From: Lachnospiraceae bacterium
GTDB lineage: Bacteria > Bacillota > Clostridia > Lachnospirales > Lachnospiraceae
Direction of reading: 5' to 3'
DNA: 35,233 nucleotides
Assembly: GCA_024698345.1 (NCBI GenBank)
Contig: JAILRH010000097.1
Location: forward strand, 1-35,233
Shown: positions 32,948 through 35,233 of the stretch, one piece after another
How the letters are laid out: every line of letters starts with the position of its first letter
Position numbering within the stretch: the first letter of the stretch is position 1
Program-made: the position numbers and the translations under genes
The notes under the pieces: model-generated
Seen by the model: only the letters and a program-made list of their open reading frames with translations
Databases searched by the model: none
What the model was told of the DNA's origin: nothing

Positions 32948-33042
32948 TATCTTTTTCCTCCGAAATAGTATTTTTGTAACCGATCAGATTATTGTGAAAG
33001 TGATTCCGAACAGTTACTTCTTAATAAAAGTCTATCCGTTAC

Positions 33043-33071
33043 AGTATAATATTTTTAAGATAGAATTTCAA
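33043..33071 (-). promoter_or_regulatory. Promoter of the SEC-C gene
   Basis: On the minus strand: TTGAAA (33066-33071), a 17-base spacer and TATACT (33043-33048), about 95 bases before the start codon. Confidence 0.65.
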
Positions 33072-33073
33072 GA

Positions 33074-33118
33074 TTATTATCATATTTGTAGTATTGTTAT
33101 TATCATATTTGTAGTATT
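33074..33118. repeat. Two 22-bp direct repeats, period 23
   Basis: TTATTATCATATTTGTAGTA plus TT occurs at 33074-33095 and 33097-33118. It sits just upstream of the -35 box of the SEC-C promoter, so it could be a pair of regulator sites or an AT-rich upstream element. Confidence 0.8.
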
Positions 33119-33147
33119 ATTGATATGTTTAATGTCTAAGTGAAAAA

Positions 33148-34128
33148 TCAGTGCTCAATCTCTTGAACCAACTGTTTTGCTGCATCCCTCTTTTCGTCAG
33201 TGTATCCGAGAATTATTCCTCTGTGTAATGAATGAAGTACAGACAAAAATGCGTGTGAAGAATCACCACTGAACTCAGGAAATGTAACAGTTTTTCCACT
33301 TCTTAAAGTAAGAATAAGACTGAATTTGGGTGTGTTCCTTTTAAATATATTTTTACCGGTGGTTCCCATTCTGTACGCCCAAATAATGTAGTTAAGCGGA
33401 AAAAATAAAACCTTGTGGGAATTGTCAAAAAACAAATAACTGTCTGTTAATATAATATGAGAATCGTCAAATAATATATTTTCAGATTTGTCTGTGGCAA
33501 TGTGATTCAGAGCATACAGTTTCTCTGCTTTCGTTGCACCGGGGCAAAAGTTATAGCTTTCAGGTACGATAATATATGAAAGTAAAAGAATTATCATAAT
33601 AAGTGATGTAATGATACCTGCCAGCAAAATGATTGACGCACCCAGGAAAAAAAGAGGGTGGTACTCGTTTGAACAAATCACATAGTCAGGAGAATAGGTG
33701 TACAATCCCGCAATGTTCCAATTTAAATCAGATGCAAGATTTTTTATCATCGGTGAATAAGACTCCACCTGACTTTTGTGAACGACTTTTCCTGCAAGTC
33801 TGTAATCGGTTAACGATTTTGCAGGCGTGTGGTTAACAGGTATTAATACAAAGAAACACTTGTCATCGTCAATTGCATAATAGTACCCAAATGTCTTGTT
33901 GAATGTGTGAGATACACTGTAACCGGTATAATATAATGAATCAACTTTAGTGATTACAATCTTCTCTGAATAATTCGATGAACATTCCCAAATGCTGTTC
34001 AATGAAACCGAATTGAAAGTGTTGTCAAAAGGAAGCAAAACAAATGCTAATATGGAAAGGGCAATAACCAGTATTGGGCCAATCATTTTTCGTAAACACA
34101 TTTTCCGGATGATTTTTCTGATACTCAA
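33148..34128 (-). CDS. Membrane protein of unknown family
   Basis: About 326 residues from the TTG at 34128, which has GAGGAG 11 bases upstream; an earlier TTG at 34176 has no ribosome site. One span lies near the N-terminus (GPILVIALSILAFVLLPF). An outside region of about 130 residues is followed by a long hydrophobic pair (FFLGASIILLAGIITSLIMI). A cytoplasmic beta-rich C-terminal region (ILFDDSHIILTDSYLFF ... SLILTLRSGKTVTFPEFSG) resembles a PH-like fold. Similar proteins occur, to my memory, in other Lachnospiraceae without a known role. Its promoter is at 34208-34236. Confidence 0.65.
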   Translation of the reverse strand: MSIRKIIRKMCLRKMIGPILVIALSILAFVLLPFDNTFNSVSLNSIWECSSNYSEKIVITKVDSLYYTGYSVSHTFNKTFGYYYAIDDDKCFFVLIPVNHTPAKSLTDYRLAGKVVHKSQVESYSPMIKNLASDLNWNIAGLYTYSPDYVICSNEYHPLFFLGASIILLAGIITSLIMIILLLSYIIVPESYNFCPGATKAEKLYALNHIATDKSENILFDDSHIILTDSYLFFDNSHKVLFFPLNYIIWAYRMGTTGKNIFKRNTPKFSLILTLRSGKTVTFPEFSGDSSHAFLSVLHSLHRGIILGYTDEKRDAAKQLVQEIEH

Positions 34129-34207
34129 TTTTGATGTTACTCCTCGTGGTAAAAAAATAATGTAATGACTTATCAAATAAGTTTTATATCGCTAATCGCC
34201 AATAACA

Positions 34208-34236
34208 AGTATAGTGGAATAGTCTTTATTTATCAA
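34208..34236 (-). promoter_or_regulatory. Promoter of the minus-strand membrane protein gene
   Basis: On the minus strand: TTGATA (34231-34236), a 17-base spacer and TATACT (34208-34213). Confidence 0.65.
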
Positions 34237-34238
34237 GG

Positions 34239-34267
34239 TTGCTTTTAACAAAAATAACTGATAAAAT
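34239..34267 (+). promoter_or_regulatory. Promoter of the methyltransferase gene
   Basis: TTGCTT (34239-34244), a 17-base spacer and TAAAAT (34262-34267). It is back to back with the minus-strand promoter, with only two bases between the -35 boxes. Confidence 0.5.
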
Positions 34268-34312
34268 AAGGCATTGGGTTAGATAAAAAATGTCTCGGAC
34301 AAAGAGGTGCTT

Positions 34313-35179
34313 ATGGAGTCATATACAAGTTTTGCCAAAGTGTACGATATGTTTATGGATAATATCGATTATGAGAGTTGGGGAACTTATCTGATAGAGT
34401 TATTAAAAGAATATGGAGTGAAAGACGGAATCGTTGCTGATCTTGGATGCGGAACTGGCAATATTACTACTATATTGAGCAGAGCAGGATATGATATGAT
34501 TGGCATAGACAATTCAGCAGAAATGCTTGCAATCGCCATGGACAAAGAAAAAAGTGGCGGTCAATATAATGATGAATTGGCAGATGTGATTGCAGATGAA
34601 GAAGAGTTAAATGACAATTCGGCAGAGGAGATTGCAGATGATTCATATGACAATTCAGTAGATGAGTCGGAAGATAAAAGAGAAGTATTATATCTTCTGC
34701 AGGATATGAGAGAGTTTGAATTATACGGAACAGTGGCAGCAGTAGTAAGCATATGTGATTCTATCAATTACATAACAGATTATGATGACTTAGTCACTGT
34801 ATTCAAACTGGTAAATAATTATCTGGATCCGGGAGGAGTATTTATTTTCGATTTAAGTACCAAGTCAAAATTTGAGCAGATTGGTGAAAGCGTGATAGCA
34901 GAAGACAGAGAAGAGAGCAGTTTCATCTGGGATAACTATTATTATGAAGATGAGTGTATCAATGAATACCAGCTTTCCATTTTTATAAAAGGTGAGGACG
35001 GAAGATACGATAAGTTCTCGGAAACCCATTATCAGAGGGCATATTCCCTAGAAGAAGTAAAGAGTGCGCTAACTGAGGCCGGTCTTGAATTTGTCGCGGC
35101 TTATGAGGCATTCACCCATGAAGATGTCAAAGAAGAAAATGAAAGAATTTATGTTATTGCGCGAGAAGTTACGAAATAG
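34313..35179 (+). CDS. Class I SAM-dependent methyltransferase with an acidic insertion
   Basis: The 288-residue protein has motif I VADLGCGTGN (41-50), motif II region GIDNSAEML, then motif III/IV region LLQDMREFEL (about 128-137), and a C-terminal sheet ending ERIYVIAREV. Between motif II and the LQDMREF strand lies an insertion of about 43 residues (82-124) made almost only of Asp, Glu, Asn and Ser, which relatives of about 245 residues lack. AAAGAGGTG precedes the ATG at 34313; the GTG at 34307 falls inside the ribosome site and is rejected. Substrate is unknown; small-molecule methyltransferases of this type are common in Clostridia. Confidence 0.8.
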   Translation: MESYTSFAKVYDMFMDNIDYESWGTYLIELLKEYGVKDGIVADLGCGTGNITTILSRAGYDMIGIDNSAEMLAIAMDKEKSGGQYNDELADVIADEEELNDNSAEEIADDSYDNSVDESEDKREVLYLLQDMREFELYGTVAAVVSICDSINYITDYDDLVTVFKLVNNYLDPGGVFIFDLSTKSKFEQIGESVIAEDREESSFIWDNYYYEDECINEYQLSIFIKGEDGRYDKFSETHYQRAYSLEEVKSALTEAGLEFVAAYEAFTHEDVKEENERIYVIAREVTK

Positions 35180-35186
35180 ATAAAGA

Positions 35187-35233
35187 CAAAATAATAATTG
35201 CAAAATAAAAAAATGAAAATAATAATTGCAAAA
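35187..35233 (+). repeat. Two copies of an 18-bp AT-rich repeat at the window end
   Basis: AAAATAATAATTGCAAAA occurs at about 35187-35204 and 35216-35233. The window ends inside or at the end of the second copy, so further copies may follow. Confidence 0.7.

Noticed and set aside
32901-33143. 80-residue plus-strand hydrophobic frame
   Set aside because: It overlaps the SEC-C gene start, its promoter and a 23-bp repeat. No ribosome site; a shadow of AT-rich DNA.

Overview
The window looks like chromosomal DNA of a low-GC, Gram-positive, fibre-degrading anaerobe of the Lachnospiraceae (Butyrivibrio / Lachnospira / Eubacterium cellulosolvens-like). The signs are: an NfnAB ferredoxin:NADP+ transhydrogenase; a large secreted GH5 cellulase with Pro-Thr-Glu linkers; a CotH-type surface protein; EF-hand/leucine-rich-repeat surface-protein remnants; strong AGGAGG-type ribosome binding sites; and AT-rich intergenic DNA. 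No rRNA, tRNA or CRISPR array was seen. The species assignment is inference.

Layout. 1-282: right end of an IS605-family element (TnpB C-terminus plus its 3' RNA region), joined directly to a truncated and frameshifted LRR surface-protein gene and a second LRR fragment (to 1377). 1465-3710 (minus): nfnA-nfnB, with a good promoter and terminator. 4049-11290: a polysaccharide-degradation locus made of a five-part GH5 cellulase, an FN3 surface protein, a 54-residue peptide and a CBM6-like surface protein. 11407-12838: an SdpR/SdpI-like autoregulated immunity pair. 12941-13399: a lipoprotein. 13398-15133: a HipA/CtkA-like kinase with a small partner gene, flanked by 53-bp direct repeats. 15004-18037: a tiny signal-peptide-bearing peptide followed by a two-permease, one-ATPase exporter that resembles lactococcin-972-type bacteriocin transporters. 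18164-23977: a CoA operon (ketopantoate reductase candidate, panB, panC, panD, coaBC, coaX) with an inverted repeat over its promoter and a strong terminator. 23925-24430: tandem copies derived from that terminator. 24533-25956: purA behind a structured leader. 26068-31965: polysaccharide deacetylase, a TPR/DUF4037 protein with a degenerate catalytic site, and a CotH-kinase surface protein. 32107-35179: a small membrane protein, a SEC-C protein, a membrane protein of unknown family, and a methyltransferase with an acidic insertion.

The most interesting signal is a C-terminal domain of about 150-190 residues shared by four otherwise unrelated secreted proteins: the GH5 cellulase, the FN3 protein, the CBM6-like protein, and the CotH protein 20 kb away. 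It carries a recurring pattern (G-[FY]-Q-[IM] ... G-x-I/V-[YF] ... Y-[AFV]-[MLV]-T-[ML] ... R-[AG]-[YF] ... I/M-[YA]-x-[IV]-A ... Y-[LV]-Y). None of the four has an LPxTG motif, SLH domain or dockerin, so this domain is a candidate undescribed surface-attachment or assembly module. A second candidate system is the peptide/ABC exporter/SdpRI/kinase cluster at 11.4-18.0 kb, which looks like a peptide production and self-protection region reshaped by recombination.
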